50,510 nucleotides of DNA from Actinomycetes bacterium. GTDB lineage: Bacteria; Actinomycetota; Acidimicrobiia; Acidimicrobiales; Ilumatobacteraceae. Below, in pieces: positions 24,744 to 32,153 of this stretch; position 1 is the first letter of the stretch, and each line of letters begins with the position of its first letter. The position numbers were made by a program, and so were the translations under genes. A model generated the notes under the pieces. That model did no database searches. It was not told the origin of the DNA and saw only the letters and a list, made by a program, of their open reading frames with translations. The stretch is from assembly GCA_025358125.1 (NCBI GenBank), contig JANYKS010000092.1, positions 1-50,510 on the forward strand, written 5' to 3'.

Positions 24744-25019
24744 TCAGTCCGTCGCCATCACCGATGGCGGCCGCGGGGCGCGGCGCCACTCCGCACGCGC
24801 CAAGCCGACGCTCACCACCGCGGCGGCGCCACACACGGCGACGATGAACCACTCGAGCGCGCCGTTGCCACCATCAGGGTCGACCCGAAAGACCTCCTCG
24901 ACCCAGTCGGGGACGGCGATCGTCAGTATCAAGAGCGCGGTGAAGATCATCCCGAACGCGGCCTGGAACCAGAACCGCGCTCGCACGTTCGATCGAGCCT
25001 TCGACGATTCGTTGCTCAT
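24744..25019 (-). CDS. Small two-helix membrane protein
   Basis: 91 residues starting at ATG 25019, fixed by GTGAGGAGGAAC just upstream. Two hydrophobic segments (about 20-37 and 57-75) flank a short acidic loop (EEVFRVDPDGGNG). No family recognised. It lies within the M64 operon, 34 bp after the preceding gene, and may be a membrane partner of the CARDB-like protein that follows. Confidence 0.65.
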   Translation of the reverse strand: MSNESSKARSNVRARFWFQAAFGMIFTALLILTIAVPDWVEEVFRVDPDGGNGALEWFIVAVCGAAAVVSVGLARAEWRRAPRPPSVMATD

Positions 25020-25053
25020 GTTCCTCCTCACATCGCTTGCAGAGTCGGCCACG

Positions 25054-25752
25054 TCAGCGCACCGTGCGTGAAGTGGTGCCGGCGCTGGTGATGACGCCTG
25101 GCGGGAGCACGGACGCCGGGATTCCCACGACGCTGGCCACCTCCCGGAGCTCTCGCTCGTACTGGGTCCCGAGCGGGGCGTCGCGAAGGGCTCGCTCCGG
25201 TCGGTCCTTGATGCGGTGGAGCACGACCGAGATGTTCGACAGGGCCGCACGAGTCAGGTGTTCGGTGGGCACACGGACATCGAACTCGTAGGTCGATTGC
25301 TCGTAGGTGTGGTGGCCCCGCTGCTCGCCGGTGCCGTCGGGATCTGCAAACGAGCGCACCATACCGATGTCGGGGAGGGAGTCGGCGTGGAGGAGACGGT
25401 CGCCGTCGACGACCTCGTACGCGTATGTGCCATGGAGGGCTGCCGGACGGGCGAGTTCGCTGTCGACCAGGTGGCTGTCGACGATCGAAAGCACACCGTC
25501 GTCCATCCGAACACGGAGGCGGACATAGGAGCCAGTCGATCGAGGCCGACGGGTGGGTTGCTGCTGATCGCCTTCGTGGCGGGTCTTGCCCCGACCGGCC
25601 GCCGTCTTCGTAGCGGCCGGCTTGACGATCATCTTTCCCTTGATTGCTCGTCGCTGAGTTCCTTGCGGGCCTTTGCGCGGACCCTTGCCTGCTGGCGGGT
25701 TCGCAAGTACATCCTGATCAGGCTTGGTAGGTCGTGATTCGTTCGGCATCAT
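25054..25752 (-). CDS. Unknown protein with basic disordered N-terminus
   Basis: 232 residues (ATG 25752, or the next codon) with GAGAGGGG upstream. Residues 1-75 are rich in Lys, Arg, Pro, Gly and Gln and look disordered. The remainder is beta-rich and acidic (YVRLRVRMDDGVLSIVDSHLV, then YEFDVRVPTEH), with no signal peptide or membrane segment. I recognise no family. It starts nine bases after the M64 peptidase stop, so the two are cotranscribed. Confidence 0.55.
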   Translation of the reverse strand: MMPNESRPTKPDQDVLANPPAGKGPRKGPQGTQRRAIKGKMIVKPAATKTAAGRGKTRHEGDQQQPTRRPRSTGSYVRLRVRMDDGVLSIVDSHLVDSELARPAALHGTYAYEVVDGDRLLHADSLPDIGMVRSFADPDGTGEQRGHHTYEQSTYEFDVRVPTEHLTRAALSNISVVLHRIKDRPERALRDAPLGTQYERELREVASVVGIPASVLPPGVITSAGTTSRTVR

Positions 25753-25761
25753 TTGCCCCTC

Positions 25762-27834
25762 TCACCAGTGACGGCCGTGGCGGTAGTTGTGGATCCATCG
25801 GAAGTAGAGCTGCTGCAAGCTCAGTGCGCGACGGGAACGGATCATCCCGAACCAGTCCCGATTGTGCACGAACAGATTGGGCTGGCCGTTGCCACCCTCG
25901 AAGTTGCACACCTCGAACTTGTCGGACGGACCGAGGTTCCACTCCCCGACCCAGTCGCCGACGAAGTCGGCTCGCAGCGACGAACCGTTCGTTGTCATCC
26001 GACCGAGGTACTCCTCCGCCCAGTCCTGCGAGTTGTACGCAAAGAGGTCGGTCTTGCCGTCTCCGTTGATGTCGGCCGCAAAAAATCGATCATGGCTGGC
26101 AAGACCTCCCCAACCCGGTACGTCACCGTCGTATCGGTGCACCATCTGGAGGCTGGTGCCGGTCGAGCGGAACATGCCGACGTATGGCATTGCCCAATCG
26201 AGCCCGTTGAAGATGTAGAGGTCCGATTTGCCATCGCCGGTGAAGTCACCGACGATCAGCTGGTCATTGCGAGCAAGCCCTCCCCAACCAGGGATGTCGC
26301 CGTCGAAGCGGGAGGTCATGCGCAGGTCATTGCCGGTCGAGCGGAACATCCCGACGTAGCTCATCGCCCAGTCCACGCCGTTGAAGATGTAGAGGTCGGC
26401 CTTGCCGTCGCCGCTGAAGTCACCCGCGAAAACCTGGTCGTTGCGGGCAAGTCCTCCCCAACCGGGGATGTCGCCGTCGAACCGTCGCACGAGATTGAAC
26501 CCGGTCCCGGTCGACCGCAGCATCGCCACATACGTCATCGACCAATCGAGCCCGTTGAACACGAACAGGTCTTTCTTGCCGTCGCCGGAGAAGTCGCCGA
26601 CGGAGAAGCGGTCATTGCGAGCGAGGCCGCCCCAACCCGGGATGTCGCCGTCGTAGCGAGCGATCAGACGCAATCCGTCGTTGCCGTCGTCCGCGAGCAG
26701 GCCGAGGTACGCGAGCGCCCAGTCCGAGCCGTTGAAGACCGCGACCTCGTCCTTACCGTCGCCGTTGAAGTCGCCGACGAAGAACTGATCGCCGGGCATG
26801 AACTGCCACGAGCCCGGTACTCGCTCAACGGCGCTGAAGACCAGATCCAGTTGCGATGAGTCGGAGCGGAATATCTGGATCGAGTTGCCGCTGTGGACCA
26901 GCACGTCGCTGCGACCATCACCGTTGAAGTCGCCGGCGTAGCAGTTGTCGAACTTGTGGCCGGTGTAGGTGTCGTATTGGCGTTTGAACGATGTGTAACA
27001 GATCGGGCAGAACGGCGGTGAGTTCCCCCGCATCCGGCAGTTGACGACGGGCCGGAAGACGCCGGTCAGGTTCGTGTTGCCGCCTTCGAACACGCCGACG
27101 TCCTGGTTGTCGTCCCACGTGGCCGGCTTCGTGCCCTGGTTGTAGTCGGCGCACCCTCCGAGCCCGGTCGGCACAGGCGTGGAGGGGGCAATGAAGTTGC
27201 CCCATTTCACCGTCGCACGATTCGTGTCGATGGTCAGATCGACGGCACCTGGCTCGGTGCCGGTGTAGTTGCCGGCGACGCAGTATTCGTCAGCCAGCCC
27301 GCCGAGACCGTGTCCGAACTCGTGCGCGATGACGGTCCAGTCACTGCCCAACGTCGTATGGGCGCGCCCACCTCCGCCACACCCACCGAAGCCGGTGGTG
27401 TTGAGCACGATGAGCACGAAGTTGTAGTCGGGCACCCATTTGTTGAGCGCGGCCTGGATCCGGCCGGCCGAATTGGTGCCGTACTCGAGCCAGCAATGCG
27501 ACCACGAGCCGCTGTAGATGATGCCGAGTGCCGTGTCATGAGTCGTCTCACTGGCAACGGTGTCGTCACTGCCGTCGGCCGGAGTCCCGTGCTCGTCGTA
27601 GGTGCGCGTGCTGACGCCCGAGTCGTTCGACTCGAGGTTCACCCGGAAGATGTTCCACGCCGAGCCGTCCTCGTAGAAGTAGTCGTGCCCGAACGCTCCG
27701 TTCATCAGCGCGTCCTGCACCCAGTTGTCGAAGATGGTCTGATCCCCGGCCGCGAAGCCGTCGCCAAGGATCGCGAGGTTTCGTTTCGAGCCGACGGGTC
27801 CGGCTCTTCGAATCTGCGTCATGCTCTCGGCCAC
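25762..27834 (-). CDS. M64-family zinc metallopeptidase with C-terminal VCBS/FG-GAP repeats
   Basis: 690 residues. The N-terminal domain (about 1-300) has the M64 (IgA peptidase) signature: VAILGDGF-like opening (NLAILGDGF), then HEFGHGLGGLADEY with zinc ligands at about 171-175. The C-terminal half has about seven VCBS repeats of 58 residues, each with a DFxGDGKxDL calcium-type loop, probably a beta-propeller. The start is decided by AAGGGGG seven bases before GTG 27834; a further 22 codons upstream are open to ATG 27900 but lack a ribosome site. Neither start gives a signal peptide, unusual for this family. It heads the five-gene operon that ends at 22433. Confidence 0.85.
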   Translation of the reverse strand: MAESMTQIRRAGPVGSKRNLAILGDGFAAGDQTIFDNWVQDALMNGAFGHDYFYEDGSAWNIFRVNLESNDSGVSTRTYDEHGTPADGSDDTVASETTHDTALGIIYSGSWSHCWLEYGTNSAGRIQAALNKWVPDYNFVLIVLNTTGFGGCGGGGRAHTTLGSDWTVIAHEFGHGLGGLADEYCVAGNYTGTEPGAVDLTIDTNRATVKWGNFIAPSTPVPTGLGGCADYNQGTKPATWDDNQDVGVFEGGNTNLTGVFRPVVNCRMRGNSPPFCPICYTSFKRQYDTYTGHKFDNCYAGDFNGDGRSDVLVHSGNSIQIFRSDSSQLDLVFSAVERVPGSWQFMPGDQFFVGDFNGDGKDEVAVFNGSDWALAYLGLLADDGNDGLRLIARYDGDIPGWGGLARNDRFSVGDFSGDGKKDLFVFNGLDWSMTYVAMLRSTGTGFNLVRRFDGDIPGWGGLARNDQVFAGDFSGDGKADLYIFNGVDWAMSYVGMFRSTGNDLRMTSRFDGDIPGWGGLARNDQLIVGDFTGDGKSDLYIFNGLDWAMPYVGMFRSTGTSLQMVHRYDGDVPGWGGLASHDRFFAADINGDGKTDLFAYNSQDWAEEYLGRMTTNGSSLRADFVGDWVGEWNLGPSDKFEVCNFEGGNGQPNLFVHNRDWFGMIRSRRALSLQQLYFRWIHNYRHGRHW
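25930..26960 (-). repeat. 174-bp tandem repeats within the M64 gene
   Basis: Near-identical blocks recur every 174 bp, for example the CCTCCCCAACC segment around 26105, 26279, 26453 and the variant near 26627. Each encodes one 58-residue VCBS unit with PGWGGLARND between units. The four central units are much more alike than the outer ones, which suggests recent unequal exchange. Confidence 0.85.
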
Positions 27835-27841
27835 AGTGAAA

Positions 27842-27848
27842 CCCCCTT
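27842..27848 (-). promoter_or_regulatory. Ribosome binding site that fixes the M64 peptidase start
   Basis: AAGGGGG on the minus strand with a seven-base spacer to GTG 27834. The upstream ATG at 27900 has no such site. Confidence 0.65.
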
Positions 27849-27954
27849 GCGCCCAAGACCGGCGAACGGTCGCGACTCCATCGTACAGATCACGACGCAT
27901 AGAGAAGTACAGCGAGATGTTGATACACGGAAACGCCCGGCCACCCTCGGTCGC

Positions 27955-27960
27955 TAGGGT
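27955..27960 (+). promoter_or_regulatory. Predicted -10 box (TAGGGT) of the first AhpD-like gene
   Basis: TAGGGT ends eight bases before ATG 27969, consistent with a leaderless or nearly leaderless mRNA. Confidence 0.45.
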
Positions 27961-27968
27961 GAGCCTCC

Positions 27969-28415
27969 ATGACCCGAGGTCCCCAGTCCACCGAGCAGAT
28001 GTTGCGCACGGTGCTCGGTCGACACCCTGAGGTGCTGGCCGCCCTCACGGACGCCCACGAGGTCGCCTGGAGCGTCGTCGACGCCGACCTGCTCGACCTC
28101 TGCCGAGTGCACATCGCTGCGCTGCTCGGCCACGATGCCGGACTCGAAGCCCCCTGCCTCGATGCCGAACTCCTCGCCGAGCTACCCGGGTGGTTCACGT
28201 CGCCCCGGTTCTCGGCGGCGCAGCGAGCATGCCTGGCGTTCACCGAGCAGTTCACGATCGATGCCGCGTCCATCGACGACGATCTTGTCGCCGCGGTCGC
28301 CGCCGAACTCGGCCCGGACGGCCTCGTGAACTTCGTGAACGCTCTGCTCGTCGTCGAACAGCGTCAGCGCCTCCACCTCATCTGGAGCCGGCTCCTCGCG
28401 CAGGTCGCGTCGTGA
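27969..28415 (+). CDS. Carboxymuconolactone decarboxylase/AhpD-like protein, Cys-poor partner
   Basis: 148 residues, all-helical. The run SAAQRACLAFTEQFTIDAASIDDD and the following GPDGLVNFVNALLVVEQRQRL are typical of one branch of the CMD/AhpD superfamily. It keeps LDLCRVHIAALLG but has no CxxC, so it cannot itself run the AhpD thiol cycle. In related actinobacteria this domain is, as I recall, paired or fused with a second CMD domain that carries CxxC; the following overlapping gene (GTGA) is that second domain. It probably acts as the structural half of a heteromeric enzyme. Confidence 0.7.
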   Translation: MTRGPQSTEQMLRTVLGRHPEVLAALTDAHEVAWSVVDADLLDLCRVHIAALLGHDAGLEAPCLDAELLAELPGWFTSPRFSAAQRACLAFTEQFTIDAASIDDDLVAAVAAELGPDGLVNFVNALLVVEQRQRLHLIWSRLLAQVAS

Positions 28416-28915
28416 CCGACGCGGTGCGCATCCCAACCGGTGCCCGCATCCACGACGATCTCCGCCGGGCGATGAACCGCTGGCAGGCGGCGGTCGTGGC
28501 GCTCGACGGGGTCGACGACGTCACCACCGAGGTCGTGAGGCTCCGGGCGGCAAGACACCACGACTGTCACACTTGACTGTCGATCCGCCTGGCAGTTGTC
28601 AAGCAGGACGAACGAAACGGCGAGACGGTCGAGATGGCCCTCAGCCCCGCCGCCGAGGGTTTGGCCGAACCTCACCGGTTGGCCGTTGCGCTGGCCGACA
28701 GCCTCATGACCCGGCCGGGCGACATCGACGACTCCGTGGTGGAGGGGTTGCGCGAACATTTCTCCGCGGACCAGCTCGTCGAGATCTCGCTCAAGGTGAT
28801 GAAGTTCAACATCCAGAAGGTCCTCGTGAGCCTCGGTACCCATTCGTGGATCACGGCCGACGAGATCGACCAGATCAGCTGGAACCGCGACGGCACGTAC
28901 GTCGTCGCCGACTGA
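28412..28915 (+). CDS. CMD/AhpD-like protein with in-frame TGA at the CxxC motif: candidate selenoprotein
   Basis: A single frame of 168 codons runs from GTG 28412 to the TGA at 28913, interrupted only by TGA at 28574-28576 (codon 55). Before it the protein reads TEVVRLRAARHHDCHT; after it LSIRLAVVKQDERNGETVEM and then DSLMTRPGDIDD and VMKFNIQKVLVSLGTHSWIT, all matching the CMD family in order. Family members have HxCxxC followed by xSxR, so the TGA replaces the second Cys, giving C-x-x-U if read as selenocysteine. A small hairpin follows the TGA (28588-28607). The alternative is a nonsense allele or sequencing error turning TGC or TGT into TGA. With termination at 28576 only 54 residues without the active site would be made. 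Confidence 0.65.
28588..28607 (+). promoter_or_regulatory. Possible bacterial SECIS-like hairpin
   Basis: Starting 12 bases after the TGA, CCUG pairs with CAGG, then a bulged G, a C-G closing pair and the nine-base loop AGUUGUCAA. The loop begins 18 bases after the TGA with G as its second base, within the loose bacterial SECIS rules. The stem is short, so this alone is weak evidence. Confidence 0.3.
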
Positions 28916-28944
28916 CTCAAGGTCCCACTGGCTGTGGAGTCGTC

Positions 28945-31194
28945 ATGACCGACCGTGGGGTCCGTCGCCTCGTCGCCGCAGCCGCGCTGTTGCTCGGCGT
29001 GACGGACCTTGTTCTCGCGGCCGGCCACCGCACTCGTCTCCAGGCCGGGTTCCTGGGGGCGGGCTGGGTGCTCGACGCCGTGTTCGGCGCGCGCTACGTC
29101 TTGCTGATCGCTGGGATCGCGTTGATCGTCGTCGCCCGTTCGCTCCTCCACGGCAAACGCAACGCCTGGTGGATCGCGCTGGCCGCAGCCATCGTCTCGA
29201 CGATGGGTCATCACGTGAAAGAGGCTGATGCCGCCGGTCTCGCCCTGTCGGTGGCTGTGGTCGTCGGGGTCGTTGCGGCGCGTCGCCGGTTCCCGGCCCG
29301 TTCCGACCCCGCACTGGCCCGCCGTGGAGTGCAGGTTCTCGGAATCGGTCTGCTCGCGGTGTTCGCGTACGGCACGATCGGGCTCTACCTGCTCGACCGG
29401 AATTTCCAGACGAGCACGACGTTCGGGGAGTCGATCGAGGGCGCGCTGCGGCTGCTCGCGCTCCTGCCGGCGTCCGCGATCGAACCGGTCACTCGCCACG
29501 GGCGCTGGTTCGTCGACTCGGTTCGGTTCGCGGCGCTCGCGGTGGTACTCGTCGGTCTGGCACGCATCGTCGCCACCGTGGTGTTCCGACGGGACCGCCG
29601 CGATAGCACGACCGTCGTCGACATCCTGCAGCGATGGGCAACTACCTCCCTGGCCCACTTCGAGCTGCTCGACGACAAGAGCTGGTTGATCGCCGAGGAT
29701 CGTCAGGCGTTCATCGGGTACAAGGTGATCGGCACCACTGCTGTCGCGTTGGGTGAACCGATCGGTGCGTTCGACTCGTGCCGCCAGGTCCTCCAAGAGT
29801 TCGCCCGATTGTGCGAACTGAACGGCTGGACACCGGCGCTCCATCAGGTCACTCCGACCGGCGAACAACTCCTCACCACCACAGGTTTCAAGACCCTGAA
29901 GATCGGCGAGGAAGCGATCATCGAGGTGCAGGCGTGGTCGGTCGACGCGAAGGAATACAAGTCGCTCCGATCGGCGCTGCGGCGAGTCGAACGCGCCGGA
30001 CTGGAACTCTTCGAGCTACCCAGACCGATCGACGACGCGACGATGGACCAGTTACGCGACGTGTCCGACTCGTGGATGAGTGGGGGCGGCCAACGCGAGC
30101 GGACGTTCACCGTCGGCAAGTTCGACCCCGACTATCTGCAGAGCACAACCGTCCTGGTCGTGCGTCATCGCGAGACCGGTGAGATCGTCGCGTTCGCCAA
30201 CGTGCTCCCCTCGTATCAGAGCGGCGAGGGGAACTTCGATCTCATGCGGCGCCGGGATGACGCCCCGAACGGGGTGATGGAATTCCTGTTCGTCGGCCTC
30301 ATCGATCGGTTCCGGGCCGAGGGCCGGGAAGGGATGAACCTCGGTCTCGCGCCACTTGCGAACATCACCGGTGACTCACTGGCCGACCGCGCGCTTCGCG
30401 TCCTGTACGAGCGTGGCGACAAGGCGTTCCATTACCAGGGGCTGCGCACATTCAAGGACAAGTGGCACCCCCGATGGGAAGATCGTTACCTTGGCTACCG
30501 AAACGACGCCGATCTCCCGAAGATCGCGACGGCGGTGATACGGGCCGGCGAGCTTCCCAAACCGCGCAGTGCGTGGGGTCGCGTTCGTTCGATCGCCCGG
30601 GCGTTCCCGGTCAGCCTCGCGGTCAGTGGATTGATCATCTGGCTGATGGCGGTGAGCGCCATCGACCGTGAGAGCCATGCCAGCATCCTGCGCCATTTCG
30701 GGCTTGGTTGGCACGATCTCGCCCGCCTGCAACTGTGGCGCCTCCCGTCGTCGCAGCTCATCGAGGACCGCCCAGGTTTCGTCTGGTCGAACGTCGCGCT
30801 GTGTCTCATCGTGCTCCCGATCGCCGAATGGACCGTGAAGAGCCGTCGCACGATCGCCACCTTCTTTCTCGGCGACTGGATCAGCACCGTCCCGGTGCTC
30901 ATCGCGGTGCGGCTCGCATCGGCTTCGGGCAACTCGAGCGCGATCGAGACCATTCGTGGCCGCGACAGTGGACCGTCTTCGGGGGCCTGGGCGCTCGCTG
31001 CCACCGTCGCCATGTCGTTGGAGCACCGCATCGCACGTCGCGTGGCAGTCGGAACGATCTTCGTCTTCCTCTTGGGTGCTCTCTTGCTCCATCACCGGCT
31101 GTTCGATATCCAACATGTCGTATCGGCCACGGCTGCGGCGGCATTCACCCTCGTGCTCGGGCGGCGAGCGAAGCGGGATCGCCCCGCCCGCTGA
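28945..31194 (+). CDS. DUF2156 (MprF/LysX-like) protein fused to a rhomboid-like membrane domain
   Basis: 749 residues. About six membrane segments lie in residues 5-215. The soluble DUF2156 GNAT-like domain, as in lysyl-phosphatidylglycerol synthases, occupies about 220-530 (VVDILQRWATTSLAHFELLDDKSW, GVMEFLFVGLIDRFRAEG, LGLAPLANI, HYQGLRTFKDKW). The C-terminal 210 residues form a second membrane bundle of rhomboid-like type, with DSGPSSGAW carrying a possible catalytic Ser and DIQHVVSATAAAAF a possible His. The first half probably transfers an aminoacyl or similar group to a lipid. GGAG precedes ATG 28945. Substrate and any protease activity are unproven. Confidence 0.75.
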   Translation: MTDRGVRRLVAAAALLLGVTDLVLAAGHRTRLQAGFLGAGWVLDAVFGARYVLLIAGIALIVVARSLLHGKRNAWWIALAAAIVSTMGHHVKEADAAGLALSVAVVVGVVAARRRFPARSDPALARRGVQVLGIGLLAVFAYGTIGLYLLDRNFQTSTTFGESIEGALRLLALLPASAIEPVTRHGRWFVDSVRFAALAVVLVGLARIVATVVFRRDRRDSTTVVDILQRWATTSLAHFELLDDKSWLIAEDRQAFIGYKVIGTTAVALGEPIGAFDSCRQVLQEFARLCELNGWTPALHQVTPTGEQLLTTTGFKTLKIGEEAIIEVQAWSVDAKEYKSLRSALRRVERAGLELFELPRPIDDATMDQLRDVSDSWMSGGGQRERTFTVGKFDPDYLQSTTVLVVRHRETGEIVAFANVLPSYQSGEGNFDLMRRRDDAPNGVMEFLFVGLIDRFRAEGREGMNLGLAPLANITGDSLADRALRVLYERGDKAFHYQGLRTFKDKWHPRWEDRYLGYRNDADLPKIATAVIRAGELPKPRSAWGRVRSIARAFPVSLAVSGLIIWLMAVSAIDRESHASILRHFGLGWHDLARLQLWRLPSSQLIEDRPGFVWSNVALCLIVLPIAEWTVKSRRTIATFFLGDWISTVPVLIAVRLASASGNSSAIETIRGRDSGPSSGAWALAATVAMSLEHRIARRVAVGTIFVFLLGALLLHHRLFDIQHVVSATAAAAFTLVLGRRAKRDRPAR

Positions 31195-31199
31195 TGGGA

Positions 31200-32039
31200 C
31201 TACCTTGGTTCATCAGAGGCATCCACCCACGTCGAGAGAGCACCGAGGAGACCCAAGTCGATGCCGAGCCCTTCCGCGACCTGACGCACGACGGCGACAT
31301 CCTTGGTCAGGTACGGCCGTGCCGACTCGGTGATAGCCGCCGGCGGAGCCTGTTGGAGCAGCGCGACGGCGTAGCTGTTTCCACTGCAGGTGGCCAGAAC
31401 CCGCGCGAGGTCGGCCGGTTCGATGCCGACGGACTGGCCGAGGCGAGCGGCCTCCAGCGCGATCCGAAGGTGAACGGTGAACAGCAGGTTGTTGACCAGT
31501 TTGATCCGCTGCCCGTCGCCGACTCCGCCAACATGGATGACCGGGTCGGAGTAGGCAGCGAGCACCGGACGGACTGATTCGAAGTCTTCGGCGGTGGCAC
31601 CGACGAGCAGGGTGAGCCGCCCCGCACGTATGTCCCGGTCGGTGCCGCTCATCGGGGCATCCACATAGCGGACGCCGTGTGGCGCACGCCTCGCCAGTTC
31701 TTGAGCGAGCACCGGACTCCCGGTGACGTGGTTGACGAGGTACGAGCCGGGCCGCAACGCGTCGATCACCGGGGGGCGCGGTTTGTCGCCGTCGGAGTTC
31801 GCACCGAGGAGTACCTCCGTGAGCTGGGTGTCGGAGAAGAGGCAGACGCAGAGCACGTCGGCCGCAGCGGCGACGTCGGCCGGTGTTGGAAGTACGTGGG
31901 CGCCGGCACTCGCGAGCTCCGCCGCGACCTGCGGCCGCCGGACATACACAGTGACCGGGTAACCAGCCGCAAGCAAGCGGTCGACCATCGGGCGTCCCAT
32001 CTGCCCCACACCAATGAACCCCACCCGAAATTCAGCCAT
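31200..32039 (-). CDS. 3-hydroxyisobutyrate dehydrogenase-like oxidoreductase
   Basis: 279 residues. GFIGVGQMGRPM is the N-terminal NAD(P) motif, DAPMSGTDRDI the substrate region and KLVNN contains the catalytic Lys of beta-hydroxyacid dehydrogenases. The ATG at 32039 is chosen because AGGGGAG lies ahead of it and the Rossmann motif starts five residues in; an ATG at 32150 would add a non-homologous tail. It is the last gene of a four-gene minus-strand operon starting at 35000, and probably oxidises a hydroxy acid or reduces a semialdehyde in the same pathway as the aldehyde dehydrogenase. Confidence 0.85.
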   Translation of the reverse strand: MAEFRVGFIGVGQMGRPMVDRLLAAGYPVTVYVRRPQVAAELASAGAHVLPTPADVAAAADVLCVCLFSDTQLTEVLLGANSDGDKPRPPVIDALRPGSYLVNHVTGSPVLAQELARRAPHGVRYVDAPMSGTDRDIRAGRLTLLVGATAEDFESVRPVLAAYSDPVIHVGGVGDGQRIKLVNNLLFTVHLRIALEAARLGQSVGIEPADLARVLATCSGNSYAVALLQQAPPAAITESARPYLTKDVAVVRQVAEGLGIDLGLLGALSTWVDASDEPR

Positions 32040-32153
32040 CCGGCTCCCCTGTCTCGCGACCCCACTCGCCCGTTCGACGTCCGCGGGCGCTGACGTCGTA
32101 GCCATCGCTGACGTGGCGTCGCCTCGGACGGGCGCGTTTCCTGGAGCCATTGA

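Noticed and set aside
25930..26960. Regular 174-bp repeats considered as a CRISPR-like or satellite array
   Set aside because: The units are entirely coding and translate to VCBS repeats of the M64 protein; there are no spacers.
28577..28915. Reading the downstream half of the second AhpD-like gene as an independent gene starting at ATG 28634
   Set aside because: It would lack the start of the helical domain, has no ribosome site, and the similarity runs continuously back through the TGA to 28412.
28672..29868. Minus-strand 398-codon frame opposite the AhpD-like and DUF2156 genes
   Set aside because: Low-complexity Glu/Arg/Asp composition, no start signal; antisense of two clear genes.
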